Below, piece by piece: positions 34,171-45,500 of a stretch of DNA of 64,000 bases. The notes under the pieces were generated by a model, which was not told the DNA's origin, ran no database searches, and saw only the letters and a list, made by a program, of their open reading frames with translations. The position numbers were made by a program, and so were the translations under genes. The DNA is from JAJYKC01 sp963823105. Lineage in GTDB: Bacteria > Acidobacteriota > Terriglobia > Bryobacterales > Bryobacteraceae. The DNA lies in contig CAWGKC010000005.1 of the NCBI GenBank assembly GCA_963823105.1, positions 62,001-126,000 of the forward strand. The letters are read 5' to 3'. Positions within the stretch are counted from its first letter, which is position 1. Each line of letters starts with the position of its first letter.

Positions 34171-37100
34171 CTACTTCAGGCTACCGAGGGTTTTCGGATC
34201 GTCTTTCCACCACCACATCGGAGGCAGGGGTTTCTTCTCCGGCCACGTTTCGTCGAGTGTATTGCCGTCGAAGATTTCGCCGTTCTTCACGACGTAGCGA
34301 ATGCTGGTGGTGTTGTGGATGTCATCGAGCGGATTCTTGTCGAGCACGATCATGTCGGCGAGCTTGCCGGGTTCGATGCTGCCCAGATCCTGGTCGTAGC
34401 CAATGGCCCGCGCTCCGCTAATCGTCGCCGCGCGCAGCACTTCGTAGTTGCTCAGTCCACCGCTCGATAACGCCCACATTTCCCAATGGCACTGGATGCC
34501 CTGGATCTGGCCGTGGCCGCCAATCTGAACATTCCCTCCGGCGCGCACGATTTTCGCCGCCGAAGCCGCCAATAGCGGGAACACCTGTTGGTCCTTGCGG
34601 AACCAAGGCCGGCGCAGCGTCTTCTCGTCCAGGATGTTGTGCGGGAAAAATCGTTCCAGCTTCGGATCGTCATGCACCTCGGTGGACGTATAGAAATAAT
34701 TTTCGGCCCACGGGCCGCCATAGGCCACCAGAAGCGTCGGCGTATAGAAGATGCCGGATTTGGCGAAGACCTCGACGACGTCCTTGTAGAGCGGCACAAT
34801 GGGCAGCGCATGTTCGTTGCCCTCGAAGCCGTCGATGGCATGGGTGAAATCGAGCTTCAGGTCGAGAGCGCCTTCCGTCGTCGGCATGATGCCGTTCTCC
34901 TTGCTCGCCTCCACCATCCATTGCCGCTGCTGGCGGTTGCCGACAAGGTAGGACTTGACCGTATTGGTGCGGTAATACTTTTTGTAGCGGGCGACGGTGT
35001 CGCGCATGTCGTCGAGCGATTGAATGTCGTTGTTGGCGTAGGGTCCGAAAATACCGGGGCCCGTCGAAAAGGCGCGCGGGCCGGGCAAACTGGCCCATGT
35101 CGATCAGGTCCTGGTAGGCGAACATGTCGTTGGTGCCGGTCTGGGGATCGCGGCCGGTGGTGACGCCGAAAGCGAGATTGGCCATGAAGGGCCAACTTTG
35201 CACGTCGAGAACGCCGCGGCGGATCTCGGTCCAGTGGGCGTGGACGTCGACGATACCGGGCATGATCGTTTCGCCCTTCACGTCGAGGATCTTCGCGCCC
35301 GCCGGAATTGGCGCCGCGCCGCGTTTGCCGACGGAGACGATGCGATTGTCGGTGACGATGATGTCGGCGTTGGGGATCACCTCTTCGCCGCGCATGGTGA
35401 TGACGGTTGCGCCACGCAGCACCACGGTGCCTTTGGGAGTGTAGCGGGGAGCCTCGATGTCGACGGCGAGTTCCTCGTACTTCGGCGGAGCCTTTGGCTT
35501 GGGTTTGTCATCTGCCTCGTCGCCTTCCTTCTTCTCCGGATCGAAGACGACGGTGGAAAGAGGCTGGCGGAAGAAGGACGCGCCGAGGGACCAGGTGATC
35601 GTTTTGCCGTCATCGGCCCAGGCGAACGTGTCGGCGCCGACATCGGTGAGGCGCTTGATGGGTACGGATGGCGCGCTCAGATCGACGGTCGGGCCGTCGC
35701 CTCCGAGCACCGGCACCGAGAGCAGATACAACTCGTGATGAGCGAGGGCGAGAGCCTGCTTGCCATCGGGGCTGAACATCATTTGTTCGACGGGCGGAGG
35801 CTCGGGCGCGCCAGTGTAATTCTTGGTGATCACTTTCAGATGCGGGCGGCGGTCCGTGCCATCGAAGCGGAGGGAGAGCAGGCCCTTGGCGTGGGCGTAT
35901 ACATAAATGCGATCGGAGCCGTCGATGAAGTGAGGGCGCGAGAAGCCGCGGGCCGGTGTGATGAGCTGCGCGTCTCCACCCTGCGCGGGTACCCAGACCA
36001 GATCCGTGCCGCTGGCGTCGCCGAAGCCGCCGCGGTTCTCGTTGCGCTCATACATGGACGCTCGTAAGCAGACGATGCGCGAGGCGTCCGGCGCCCAGAC
36101 CGGTTCCTCGTAGTACGCGGCGACATGGGTTAACTGTTGCGGCGCGGCGCTTCCATCGGCCCGGACGCGCCAGATCTGGCCGCCAGTTTCGCCGGTCCAG
36201 GTGACATAGGCGAGGGAGTAGCCATCGGGCGCCCAGGCCGGTTCGTATTCGCCCGCGCCGTCGGGGACCAGGCGCTTCGGTTGCCCGCCGGGAAGATCCA
36301 TCACATATAGATGAGTGAGCGAGGAAAAGGCGAGGCGCTTGCCATCGGGCGATTGGACGGCGCCTTGAATGAGCCGCGCTTTCACCGGGCCTTGGTCGAC
36401 GCGGCTGGCGAATTTCAATTGCGGGCCGATGTCGAGCGAGACGGCGGCGTTGAATGGGATGAGCGCATCGGCTCCAGTGGCGGCGTCGACGCGATGGATT
36501 TTTCCACCGTAGCTGACGACGACCGACCTGCTGTCGGGCGTGAACGAGTAACCGGGGAGCACGTCGCGCGTGGCGCGGGATTCCTGGTCGTCGCGCTGCA
36601 CTGGGTATTTGAGCCAGCGATCCTCACCGGTGGAGAAGTTGCGAATGCGCAGTCCGGTTTGCGCTTCGAAGCGCGTGCCGTAGGCCATGAGTTTTCCGTT
36701 CGGCGAGATCACGGGGCGGAAGGCGCTCTCGGGCGCGTCGGTGATGACGTCGGCTTCGCCGGTGACCAGGTCTTTGCGATAGATCTGCCACAGGGGGAAC
36801 TCGACGTTGTAGGAGAAGTCGCGCTTGCGCTGGGCGTAGAAGAGGAACTTGCCGTCGGGGGAGACGGCGGCGCCGAGGCAGTTCAACCGTTGATCGCGCG
36901 GCGTGCGAGGATTTTCGGCCGACTTGGTCACCTGGACGCCGGTTCCGCCGTGGACATTGTACATCCAGATTTCATGGGCGCCGATCGGACTTGTGGTGCG
37001 CGAAACGAGGACGTATTGGCCGTCGGGCGTCCAGGCGGGAGAAGCGAATTCGGATTGCTTCATCTTGCTGAGTTGCTTCGGTCCGGAGCCGTCGGCGCCG

Positions 37101-37435
37101 GCGATCCAGAGATTCTCCGCGCCGTCGCGGTCGCTGAGAAAGGCGATCGTCTTGCCGTCGGGCGAGTATTTCGGCTGGCTGTCGAACGCCATGCCGGAGG
37201 TGATGCGCTTGGCCTCGCCGCCGGCGATGGGGACGGTGTAGAGGTCGCCGACGAGATCGAACAGAATGGTGCCGCCGTCGGGCGATACATCCACGGAAAG
37301 CCAGGTGCCTTCGTCGGTGGTGAACTCGATTTTGCGTTCGGGCTTCAACGGCAGCCCGGGCTTTTTCATCGCCGCCGGCTTGTCTTGGGCGGACAAACAC
37401 ACTACGGCCCCCAGCAAAAGCAGAATTTTGCGCAT
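34171..37435 (-). CDS. Secreted TolB-propeller/amidohydrolase protein, interrupted by one frameshift
   Basis: A signal peptide (MRKILLLLGAVVCLSAQ) is followed by many PD40/WD40-like repeats of the form PxxSPDGKxIAF over residues ~30-620. A charged linker (PEKKEGDEADDKPKPKAPPK) leads to a metal-dependent amidohydrolase domain (IMPGIVDVHAHW with the HxH, GALDLKLDFTHAIDGFEG, QIGGHGQIQGIQCHWEMWAL, and the closing LGSIEPGKLADMIVLDKNP). The frame changes near 35083-35085; dropping one base of the GGG joins IDMGQFA-GPRAFSTGPGIF. The restored protein has about 1087 residues. Probably a periplasmic hydrolase of cyclic amides or peptides; substrate unknown. Confidence 0.85.
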
Positions 37436-37507
37436 AGGAAGAGTTTAGACCAAAGCTATGCGCAGTCGGGAGAGCGCGCGGGACAATTGCAAGGCCCGCC
37501 GAAACGG

Positions 37508-37822
37508 CTAATCGAGATCGGACAATTTGAACCGTCGCCTCGCGCCGTGGCGGACGTGGAGCACTTCAACAAGCTTCCGCTTCTCCAGAACCCGATATAT
37601 CACTCGATAGATGTGAGGCTTGTGCCCGTAGAGTAAATGGCGGAACTCGCCCTTCTCGGGCGTCGCCGGGCATCGGTTCGGCTGTACTTCCAGGCTGAGA
37701 ATCGCCTCCTTCAGTCCTCGATACCATCCGAGGGCCGCATCGGAGTTTCCGGCGTCGATGGCCTCGTAAAGGCCGTCAAGATCGCGCTCAGCCCGGAAGG
37801 TGAGGTTAACGAGGTATGCCAC
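37508..37822 (-). CDS. RelE/ParE-family toxin
   Basis: A GTG at 37820-37822 overlaps the antitoxin gene by 17 bases and gives a normal 104-residue toxin; longer readings to 37915 enter the antitoxin gene and are unlikely. The product reads VAYLVNLTFRAERDLDGLYE, then FRHLLYGHKPHIYRVIYRVL and VEVLHVRHGARRRF, the ParE/RelE plasmid-stabilisation fold with its C-terminal HVRHGARR basic strand. The family includes ribosome-dependent mRNA cutters and gyrase poisons; which applies here is not clear. Order antitoxin-toxin is the usual one. Confidence 0.88.
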   Translation of the reverse strand: MAYLVNLTFRAERDLDGLYEAIDAGNSDAALGWYRGLKEAILSLEVQPNRCPATPEKGEFRHLLYGHKPHIYRVIYRVLEKRKLVEVLHVRHGARRRFKLSDLD

Positions 37823-38096
37823 GCTTCGCTTCGAACTCGTCGAAAAATTCCCTCGCCGGCCGCACCCTCCCTTGTTTTGCATCCTCCACGCCCTGGCGGA
37901 TGCCTTCCGCCGCATCGGCGCACGCGGAAATGTCGAGCAGTCGCTGATAGGCCTCGGCGTCCTGCACGATCGCCGCCGCCTTCCCCTTCACCGTAAGCAC
38001 CACGGGCCGCTTGTTCTTCTTGAGTTGCTTCATGAAGTCGCCGGATCGGCGGCGGAAGGTCGTGAGCGATTGGATGTCCTTGGTGATGTCGATCAT
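37806..38096 (-). CDS. Phd/YefM-family antitoxin
   Basis: The 96-residue protein starts MIDITKDIQSLTTFRRRSGD and contains MKQLKKNKRPVVLTVKGKAA, the DNA-binding core of Phd/YefM antitoxins. The C-terminal part (REFFDEFEAKRGIPR) is the disordered toxin-binding tail. It would bind the RelE/ParE-like toxin encoded immediately downstream and repress the shared promoter, for which an inverted repeat lies just upstream. Both genes look intact. Confidence 0.9.
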   Translation of the reverse strand: MIDITKDIQSLTTFRRRSGDFMKQLKKNKRPVVLTVKGKAAAIVQDAEAYQRLLDISACADAAEGIRQGVEDAKQGRVRPAREFFDEFEAKRGIPR

Positions 38097-38108
38097 AAAC
38101 CCGCTACT

Positions 38109-38130
38109 CTTATAGCACCTTTTTAGGTGC
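38109..38130 (-). promoter_or_regulatory. Promoter and palindromic operator of the Phd/ParE module
   Basis: The perfect inverted repeat gcacct-tttt-aggtgc (38115-38130) directly abuts a TATAAG element on the minus strand (38109-38114). The antitoxin ATG is at 38096, so transcription would start a few bases before it. The placement over the -10/-35 spacer suits autorepression by the antitoxin. Confidence 0.5.
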
Positions 38131-38150
38131 GGAAGGGCGCCGATCCTGCG

Positions 38151-40619
38151 TCATTCATAGCGTAGTGCGATGACCGGGTCGATTCGCGTGGCGCGGAGGG
38201 CGGGGATGGCGCAGGCGACGAACGACACGGCGGCGATGACGGCGGCGACGAGGGCGAAGGTGACCGGGTCGGTCGGCTTCACGCCGTAAAGCATTTTTTC
38301 GAGCAGCCGGGTGAGGCCGAAGGCGAAGGCGAGTCCGACGATGGCGCCGATGAGCGATAACACCATGCCCTGCGCCGCCACCATTTTCATGACGCCGCGG
38401 CGGCTGGCACCGAGCGCCATGCGGATACCGATTTCATTGGTGCGCTGCTCGACCGAGTAAGACATCAGACCGTAGATGCCGATGGCGGCGAGCAGCAGCG
38501 CGATGGCGGCGAAGATCGTCAGGAGTAGCATGTTGAAGTTCTCGCGCGCGGTGGCGCTCGACACCACTTCGTCCATCGAGCGGACATTGGCCATCGGCAA
38601 TTGACTATCGATGGCGAGGACTTCGCGTTGGATCGCGGCGGTGAGCGCGCCCGGATCGCCATGCGTGCGCACGGCCCAGACCAGCGGGATGATGGCGTTG
38701 GCGAATTTGGTTAGCCCGTCGCCCACCTGCGCGGCGGGGATGTACATCACCGCCCGGATCGGATCGCCCGGTTGGCCGTCGTGGATGTCGGCGACGATGC
38801 CGACGATGGTGCGGCCGGGGTCCTCAAACTCCGGACCCAGCAGCCTGCCGCCGATGACGATTTGCTTGCCGAGCGGATCTTCCTTGGGCCAATACTTGCG
38901 GGCGAAGGCTTGGTTGACGATCGCGACGGGCTGGGAATTTTGAACGTCGTTGTCGCGGAAAACGCGGCCGCGAAGGAGTCCGATGCGGAACACGTCGAAA
39001 TAATGCGGCCCGATGGACCGCCAATACTCGTCGCCGTTGAAAGGATCGCCGTGGGCGGGCGGCTTGCCCGGAATGACGAAGGGGAGGTCGAGGCCGACGT
39101 TCTGAACGGGCAGCACCACGGCCGGCGCGGCAGCTTCGACACCGGGGAGGGCTTCGATGCGCTGAATGGCCTGGCGCTCCAGCGCGGCCATTTGCGCGGT
39201 GGTTGAATAGCGCAAGCCGGCCATGGACGTTTCCATGGTGACGATGTGATGGGTTTCGATGCCGAGGTTCACATTGCGCAGGCCGGCGAAGGTGCGGATC
39301 AGCAGCGCCGCGCCGATCAACAGGACGACCGCGAGCGCGGTCTCAAAGACGACGAGGAGGCCGCGGGCGCGATTCTGTTTCATTCCGGTCCCGGAGCGGC
39401 CGCTGGTTTCCTTGAGCGTGGTATTCAAGTCCGGGCGCGAGGCGTGGAGCGCGGGGAAGAGACCAAAGAGGATTCCTGTAAGGAACGCCATGGCGACGGT
39501 GAAGAGCAGGACTCCGGCATCGAGCGGCACGCCGTTTGCAAGCTCGCCGATGCGGGGAAGATCCCCGGGGCTGATGGCGAGCAAAGCGCGAACGCCCCAA
39601 TAGCCGAGGACGAGGCCGGCCGCGGCGCCAGCGGAGGAGAGCAGCAGGCTCTCGGTGAGCAGTTGGCGAATAATGCGGGCGCGGGGCGCTCCGATGGCGG
39701 CGCGGATGGCGAGTTCGCGCTGGCGGCTGGCGGCGCGGGCGAGGAGGAGATTGGCGACGTTGGCGCAGGCGATGAGCAACACGAAGCCGACTGCGCCCAT
39801 GAGGATCAGCAGCGCCGGGCGCACCTCGCCGGTGACGGTTTGCGCCAGCGGCGTGGCGCTCGCGGTCTCCTTCGGGTCCATAATTTTCGGAAACTCTTTC
39901 CGCAGTTGGCTGGCGACGACGCGAAGCTGCGCGTTGACTTGAGCCAGAGAGGCGCCGGGTTTCAAACGCGCGGCCAGGCGCAGGTAATTGGCGTTGTTAA
40001 CACTGTTTGGGTCCGCCTGAAGGGGAAGAAAAACATCGGCCTTCGGCGTGGATTCGAAGCCGGCGGCGAGCACGCCGACGACGGTATATTGCTCGCCGCT
40101 CAAAGTGACGGACCGGCCGAGGATCGAAGGGGAAGCTCCGAATCGCCGCCTCCATAAACCGTCGGAGAGGACAACGGATTTGACACCGCCAGGAGAATCC
40201 TCGGCCGGGGTAAAGGCGCGGCCAAGCCGTGTGGAGCCGCCGAACAAATGAAAGTAGGCGCGGGAGACGTGAATGCCCTTGATCTGCTCGGGCTTGTCGC
40301 CGCCGCCAAGGTTGAGGCCGGGGCCGCTGAAATCGTACGCGGAGACGTCGTCCAGGAGCGTGGCCTGCGCGCGGATGGCGTTGAAGAAGGGGATGGATGA
40401 GGAATCCTGCGAGCCGTTGGGGAACTGGCGGCGAGGCATGACGATGCGATCGGGATCGGGGTAGGGGAGCGTGCGAAGGAGGACGTTATCGACAACGGTG
40501 AAGATGGCGGTATTGGCGCCGATGCCGAGGGCGAGCGCGGCCACCGCGACCAGCGTGAACGCGGGACTTTTAGCCAGCATGCGAACCGCGTGGCGTAAAT
40601 CGGCGAGGAGGGATTCCAT
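38151..40619 (-). CDS. ADOP-family ABC transporter permease (MacB/FtsX type)
   Basis: The start is placed at the ATG at 40617-40619 (MESLLADLRHAVRMLAKSPA) because the sequence upstream in the same frame is low-quality and lies over the divergent ABC gene's leader. The 822-residue protein has the DLRHAxRxLxKSPxF amphipathic start, the first helix, IFTVVDNVLLRTLPYPDPDR, two MacB_PCD periplasmic domains, two three-helix FtsX blocks and the terminal LRATRIDPVIALRYE. No ATPase gene is adjacent. It is one of four such permeases here, all on the minus strand. Export substrate unknown. Confidence 0.92.
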   Translation of the reverse strand: MESLLADLRHAVRMLAKSPAFTLVAVAALALGIGANTAIFTVVDNVLLRTLPYPDPDRIVMPRRQFPNGSQDSSSIPFFNAIRAQATLLDDVSAYDFSGPGLNLGGGDKPEQIKGIHVSRAYFHLFGGSTRLGRAFTPAEDSPGGVKSVVLSDGLWRRRFGASPSILGRSVTLSGEQYTVVGVLAAGFESTPKADVFLPLQADPNSVNNANYLRLAARLKPGASLAQVNAQLRVVASQLRKEFPKIMDPKETASATPLAQTVTGEVRPALLILMGAVGFVLLIACANVANLLLARAASRQRELAIRAAIGAPRARIIRQLLTESLLLSSAGAAAGLVLGYWGVRALLAISPGDLPRIGELANGVPLDAGVLLFTVAMAFLTGILFGLFPALHASRPDLNTTLKETSGRSGTGMKQNRARGLLVVFETALAVVLLIGAALLIRTFAGLRNVNLGIETHHIVTMETSMAGLRYSTTAQMAALERQAIQRIEALPGVEAAAPAVVLPVQNVGLDLPFVIPGKPPAHGDPFNGDEYWRSIGPHYFDVFRIGLLRGRVFRDNDVQNSQPVAIVNQAFARKYWPKEDPLGKQIVIGGRLLGPEFEDPGRTIVGIVADIHDGQPGDPIRAVMYIPAAQVGDGLTKFANAIIPLVWAVRTHGDPGALTAAIQREVLAIDSQLPMANVRSMDEVVSSATARENFNMLLLTIFAAIALLLAAIGIYGLMSYSVEQRTNEIGIRMALGASRRGVMKMVAAQGMVLSLIGAIVGLAFAFGLTRLLEKMLYGVKPTDPVTFALVAAVIAAVSFVACAIPALRATRIDPVIALRYE

Positions 40620-40705
40620 GCCAATGAATACGTTTGAGTGCGGAGCGAGTTCCTGGAAAACAGCGGCCAAAGCAATTGGCGCTCCGATTGCTACTTTTTC
40701 GCGTG

Positions 40706-42529
40706 ATGTCCGGCGTCCCGCGTAAACACTTGCAAGCGTGGCGGGACCGTTTCCAGGCACTGCAAAATATACCGCCCGTGCTGGTACTTTTGTGGGAATC
40801 GGGCCGGCTGTTGGTAACCGGGAGTGTTGTCCTGCGGACGTTGTCGGCGATCGTGCCGGTGTCGCTATTGTGGGTGACCAAGCTGATCGTGGATGCGGTG
40901 GTGGCGGCTTCGAAGGGAACGCCGCCGCCGGGCGGGACGATATTCCGGCTGCTGGCCGCACAGTTCGCCCTGGCCGCCTTCGGGGTGGCGGCCGGGCGGG
41001 GGATCGACTATCTCGACGCCCGGATCGCCGACGAATACAGCCGCACGGCCAGCCTGCGGATCATGGATCATGCGGCGAAGCTCGATCTGGCGCGTCTCGA
41101 AGACCCGGCGTTCCACGACGTGCTGGAGCGGGCGCGGGTGCAGGCGACGGACCGCATCGCCATGCTCCAGGGCATCGGCCGGCTGATCGAGCAGACGGTG
41201 ACGCTGGCGTCGCTTTCGATCGGACTGATCCTCTTTTCGCCGGGCTTGTTCGCGCTCCTGTTCCTCGCGGTGGCACCGGCATTTCTGGGCGAAAGCCACT
41301 TCGCGTTTCTGGGCTATTCACTGGCGCATAGTCTGACGCCGGTGCGGAGGGAACTGGAGTATCTGCGGCTCTTGGGCACCAGCAAAGAGAGCGCGAAGGA
41401 ATTGCGGATCTTCGGGCTAGCCGGTTTTCTGCGAGGCCGCTTCGCGCGGTTGACGGACGGGCTGATCGGGAAGAACCGGCGGCTTGCGAGGAGGAGGCTG
41501 GCGGCCGGCACCGGGCTGGCGGTGTTGAGTTCGGTCGGCTACTATGGCGGCTACGCGTACCTGGTGATGCGCGCGCTGCGCGGGGAGTTGAGCATCGGCA
41601 GCCTGACGTTTCTGGCTGGCGCGCTGGCCGGATGCAGCGGGCAACTGCAGTCGATATTCTCCACCTTCTCCGGCATCGCCGATCAGGCGCTGTATCTCAC
41701 CGACCTACTGCAATTTTTCTCGGTTCAGCCGCGAATCGTGAATAAGGTTTCGGCGCGCCCGGCGCCGCGTCCGATCCGGCACGGTTTTGAATTCCAGGAC
41801 GTAAGCTTCGCTTATCCGCATTCCGAGCGGGCGGTTCTAAAGAACTTGAATTTCCGGCTCGGGCCGGGGGAGCGAGTCGCCATCGTCGGTGAAAACGGGC
41901 AAGGGAAGACGACGCTGGTGAAGCTGTTGGCGCGGCTGTACGATCCCACCGCCGGGCGAATTCTGCTGGATGGCGTGGATCTGCGCGATTACCGCATCGA
42001 GGAATTACACCGTGAGATCGGCGTGATTTTCCAGGACTTCATGCGGTACGATTTGCCGGCGAGAGAGAACATCGCGACCGGACAGATCGACGCGCTCGAA
42101 GACCGCGCGCGGATCGAACGGGCGGCGGCGGCTAGCGGAGCGGACGCCGTGTTGCGGCGGCTGGCGCATGGGTTGGACCAAATGCTGGGCCGGCGCTTTG
42201 AGGGCGGCGTGGATCTGTCCGGCGGGGAGTGGCAGAAATTCGCGCTGGCGCGGGCGTATTTGCGCGAGGCGCAGGTACTGGTATTGGACGAGCCGTCGGC
42301 GGCGCTGGACGCGCGGGCCGAGTTCGAACTGTTCGCGCAGTTCGCCGAAATCACGAACGGGCGCATGGCGCTGCTGATCTCGCATCGGTTTTCGACCGTG
42401 CGCATGTGCGATCGCATCGTGGTTTTGGAGGGAGGCGGGATACGCGAGGAAGGAAGCCACGCCGAGTTGATGGTTCAGGGAGGACGTTACGCGTCTCTGT
42501 TCGAGATGCAGGCGTCGAGCTATCGATGA
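40706..42529 (+). CDS. ABC exporter, fused permease and ATPase
   Basis: The ATG at 40706 is preferred over an open frame 24 codons longer that starts inside the divergent promoter. The 607-residue half-transporter has an N-terminal ABC_membrane region of about six helices and a C-terminal ATPase with Walker A GENGQGKTTLVKL, signature DLSGGEWQKFALARAYL, Walker B VLVLDEPSAAL and the switch HRFSTV. It should work as a homodimer in the inner membrane. Its TGA overlaps the ATG of the glucan-synthase-like gene (ATGA at 42526-42529), the same kind of pairing as ndvA/chvA with ndvB/chvB, so glucan or oligosaccharide export is a reasonable inference. Confidence 0.9.
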   Translation: MSGVPRKHLQAWRDRFQALQNIPPVLVLLWESGRLLVTGSVVLRTLSAIVPVSLLWVTKLIVDAVVAASKGTPPPGGTIFRLLAAQFALAAFGVAAGRGIDYLDARIADEYSRTASLRIMDHAAKLDLARLEDPAFHDVLERARVQATDRIAMLQGIGRLIEQTVTLASLSIGLILFSPGLFALLFLAVAPAFLGESHFAFLGYSLAHSLTPVRRELEYLRLLGTSKESAKELRIFGLAGFLRGRFARLTDGLIGKNRRLARRRLAAGTGLAVLSSVGYYGGYAYLVMRALRGELSIGSLTFLAGALAGCSGQLQSIFSTFSGIADQALYLTDLLQFFSVQPRIVNKVSARPAPRPIRHGFEFQDVSFAYPHSERAVLKNLNFRLGPGERVAIVGENGQGKTTLVKLLARLYDPTAGRILLDGVDLRDYRIEELHREIGVIFQDFMRYDLPARENIATGQIDALEDRARIERAAAASGADAVLRRLAHGLDQMLGRRFEGGVDLSGGEWQKFALARAYLREAQVLVLDEPSAALDARAEFELFAQFAEITNGRMALLISHRFSTVRMCDRIVVLEGGGIREEGSHAELMVQGGRYASLFEMQASSYR

Positions 42530-45500
42530 AGAGAACGGCGATACGCGGGCGTCTGTTGCGTGGGTTGGAGGAGCGCGAGCGGGAATTGCGGCGGGCGAGG
42601 TTGGCGGCGAAGGAGGAAACGGGCGATTGGATTATCGAGAATTATCCGTATCTCGATATCGCAAATCCGCGCTGTGAAGGAGGCGTTGACGCCTAGCTTA
42701 TTGCGGCGTCTTCCGGAGGAGAACGGCGAGCCGCGGGTGGTTCTGTTGGCCAGAACGATCGCGAGCCGATGCGGAGAGACAGCGCCGTTGGGCGAGGCGA
42801 TCGATGAAACGGTGGCCGAGTTTCAACAGGCGGCGCCGCTGCTTTTGGGCGAGTTGTGGGCGCTGGAGACGACGTTGAAGATCGCCCTGCTGGAGAGAGC
42901 GGAGATCGAAAAAACGATTCCCGCGCTTAAGGCGCTCGATACGATGCAATGGCGCGAGGTGGTGGAAGAAGCCTCGGCCGTGGAAGAGATTCTGCGCGAA
43001 GATCCGGCGGGAGTTTACGAGAAGACCGCGTTCACCACGCGGGACGATTGCCGGCGCGCGGTGGAGCGGATCGCCAGAGGAGCGGAAAACGGCGAGGACG
43101 AATTTGGGATCGCGCGGATGGCTCTCGATCTGGCGCGGCGGGCCGCGGCGGCGGCGCGGGACGGAGCGAGTGGAGGCTCACGCCGGTTTCTATCTATTGG
43201 GGCGGGGCGTGTCCACGCTCGAACGGCTCTCCAGTTACCACAAGACGCCGGTGGAGCGGGCGCGCATGGCGGTGCAACGGCACCCGGCGGCGTTTTATCT
43301 TGGAACGCTGGGGATTTTAACCGTGGTGATCGCGGCGTTGGCCTGGTTGTGGATGGGCGGAGGCTGGTGGCTGGCGGCGCTGGTGCTTTTGCCGGCGAGC
43401 CAGGGCGCGCTGGCGCTGGTGAATTGCCTGGTGAATTCACTGCTGCCGCCGCGCCGGCTGCCGCGGATGGATTATTCCAAGGGCATCCCGAGAGAGAACG
43501 CGACTTTCGTCGTCATGCCTTCTCTGCTGCTTTCTCGGCGATCGGCGGAGAGTTTGCTTGGAGCGGTTGGAGACCCATTATCTCGCCAATCGCGACGCGA
43601 ATCTTCACTTCGCGCTTCTCACCGATTTTCCCGACTCGGCCCGCAACGAATGCGACACGGCGGCGCTGAAAGCCTGCATGGCGGGAATCCATCACCTGAA
43701 CCGGCGCTATGGTGCCGAAGGGAGAAAGCCGTTTTATCTGTTCCATCGCGCTTCGAAATGGAACGCCGGTGAGCGCGCGTGGATGGGGCCCGAGCGGAAA
43801 CGCGGAAAGCTGAACGACTTCAACGCGCTCCTTTTGCGCGAAGCCGACGTGTTTCCAGTAAAGGTGGGAGGCATTCCCGACGCTGGACCGATTCGATATG
43901 TGCTGACGCTCGATAGCGACACGCAACTGCCGAGGGAAGCGGCGCGGCAATTGGTGGAAGAGGCGGCGCATCCGTTGAACCGCCCGGTTGCAAGCGCGGA
44001 TGGGATCGTGCGCGAAGGCTATGCGCTGCTGCAGCCCAGGGTGAGCGTCGGCATGGAGTCGGCGGCCAGGACGCGGCTGGCGAATACATTGAGTGGACAA
44101 ACCGGCCTCGATACTTACGCCTCCGCTGTCTCCGACGTGTATCAGGACCTGACGGGGCGTGGAAGTTTCACCGGCAAGGGCATCTATGAAGTGGCGGCGT
44201 TTCATGCGGCGGTGGGGAAGCGATTCCCCGATAACGCGCTACTGAGCCACGACCTGCTCGAGGGTGAGTATGCGCGGGTGGGATTCGCCAGCGACGTCGA
44301 GACGATCGACGATTTTCCGTCCAGCTACGAAAGCTACTGCAAGCGGAAGCACCGGTGGATTCGCGGCGATTGGCAGATCGCGAAGTGGCTGCTTCCGCGA
44401 GTGCCCGCGCCCGGTGGAGGGAAGGTTCGCAATCCCCTGTCGATTTTCTCCCGCTGGAAGATCTTCGACAATCTTAGGCGCGGCGCGGTGGAGATATCGC
44501 TCACGGCGCTTCTAGCGGCGGGCACATTGGGATTCTTTCACGGTCTGACGCGAACCGCCCTCTTCGCGTTGGCCGTGTTGCTGCTTCCGGCCTACGCGGG
44601 ATTCGTTTGCTCCCTGCTCCGCCTGCCGCCGTGGCGGCTATACGCGGTTCAGCTTCGGCGGAATCTTCTGGTGCTGGCGGCGGCGCATCGGGAGGCGCTC
44701 TACGTTTTGGCTTTGCTTCCTCATCAGGCCTGTCTGGCGGCGGACGCCATCGCTCGAACCCTGTATCGGACGAGGGTGAGCCGGCGGCGTTTGCTCGAGT
44801 GGGAGAGCATGGCGCAGGCGGAGACCGCCGCGGGGAACAGGATCAGTCCGGCGCTGGCCTGGATGTATGGGAGCGCGGCGATGGCGGCGGTTCTCCTGGT
44901 GGCGGCCCAGAATCCTCTGCTGTGCGTCGCCTGGACGCTGGCGCCGGTGACGGTGGCGTGGCTCGACGCCCGCCCGTGGCGATTGTGGAAAAAGCAAAAA
45001 GAGGACGACACGGAATTCCTTCGCGGCGTGGCGCTGCGGACGTGGCGCTACTTCGCCGATTTCGGCGGCGCGGAAGCGCATTGGCTGGTTCCCGACAACG
45101 TGCAGGAGGAACCCTACCGCGTGGCCACGCGGACGTCGCCGACCAACCTGGGGTTACAGTTGGCCGCGCAGCTCGCCGCCCAGCGTTTCGGTTATTTGAC
45201 GCACGGGGAAACCGGCGAGCGGATCGAGAAAATCCTGGACGCCATGGAGGGCATGGAGCGGCACCGGGGGCACTTCTTTAACTGGTACGACACCCGGACG
45301 CTTGAAACAATCGCGCCCCGTTATGTTTCGGCAGTAGATAGCGGAAATCTCGCCGTATCGCTGGTCGCGCTGAAACAAGGGTGCCTGGCCGCGTGCAAGG
45401 AGCCGGTGGCCGGGCGGCGGATTTTGGACGGGTTGCGCGACCATTGCCTCTCGCTGCGCGACAGTCTACCGCCCGCGGCGCGGATCGAGCCGGTCATGCT

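Noticed and set aside
36311..37636. Open frame of 441 codons on the plus strand
   Set aside because: It runs antisense through the propeller/amidohydrolase gene; composition and lack of motifs mark it as a shadow.
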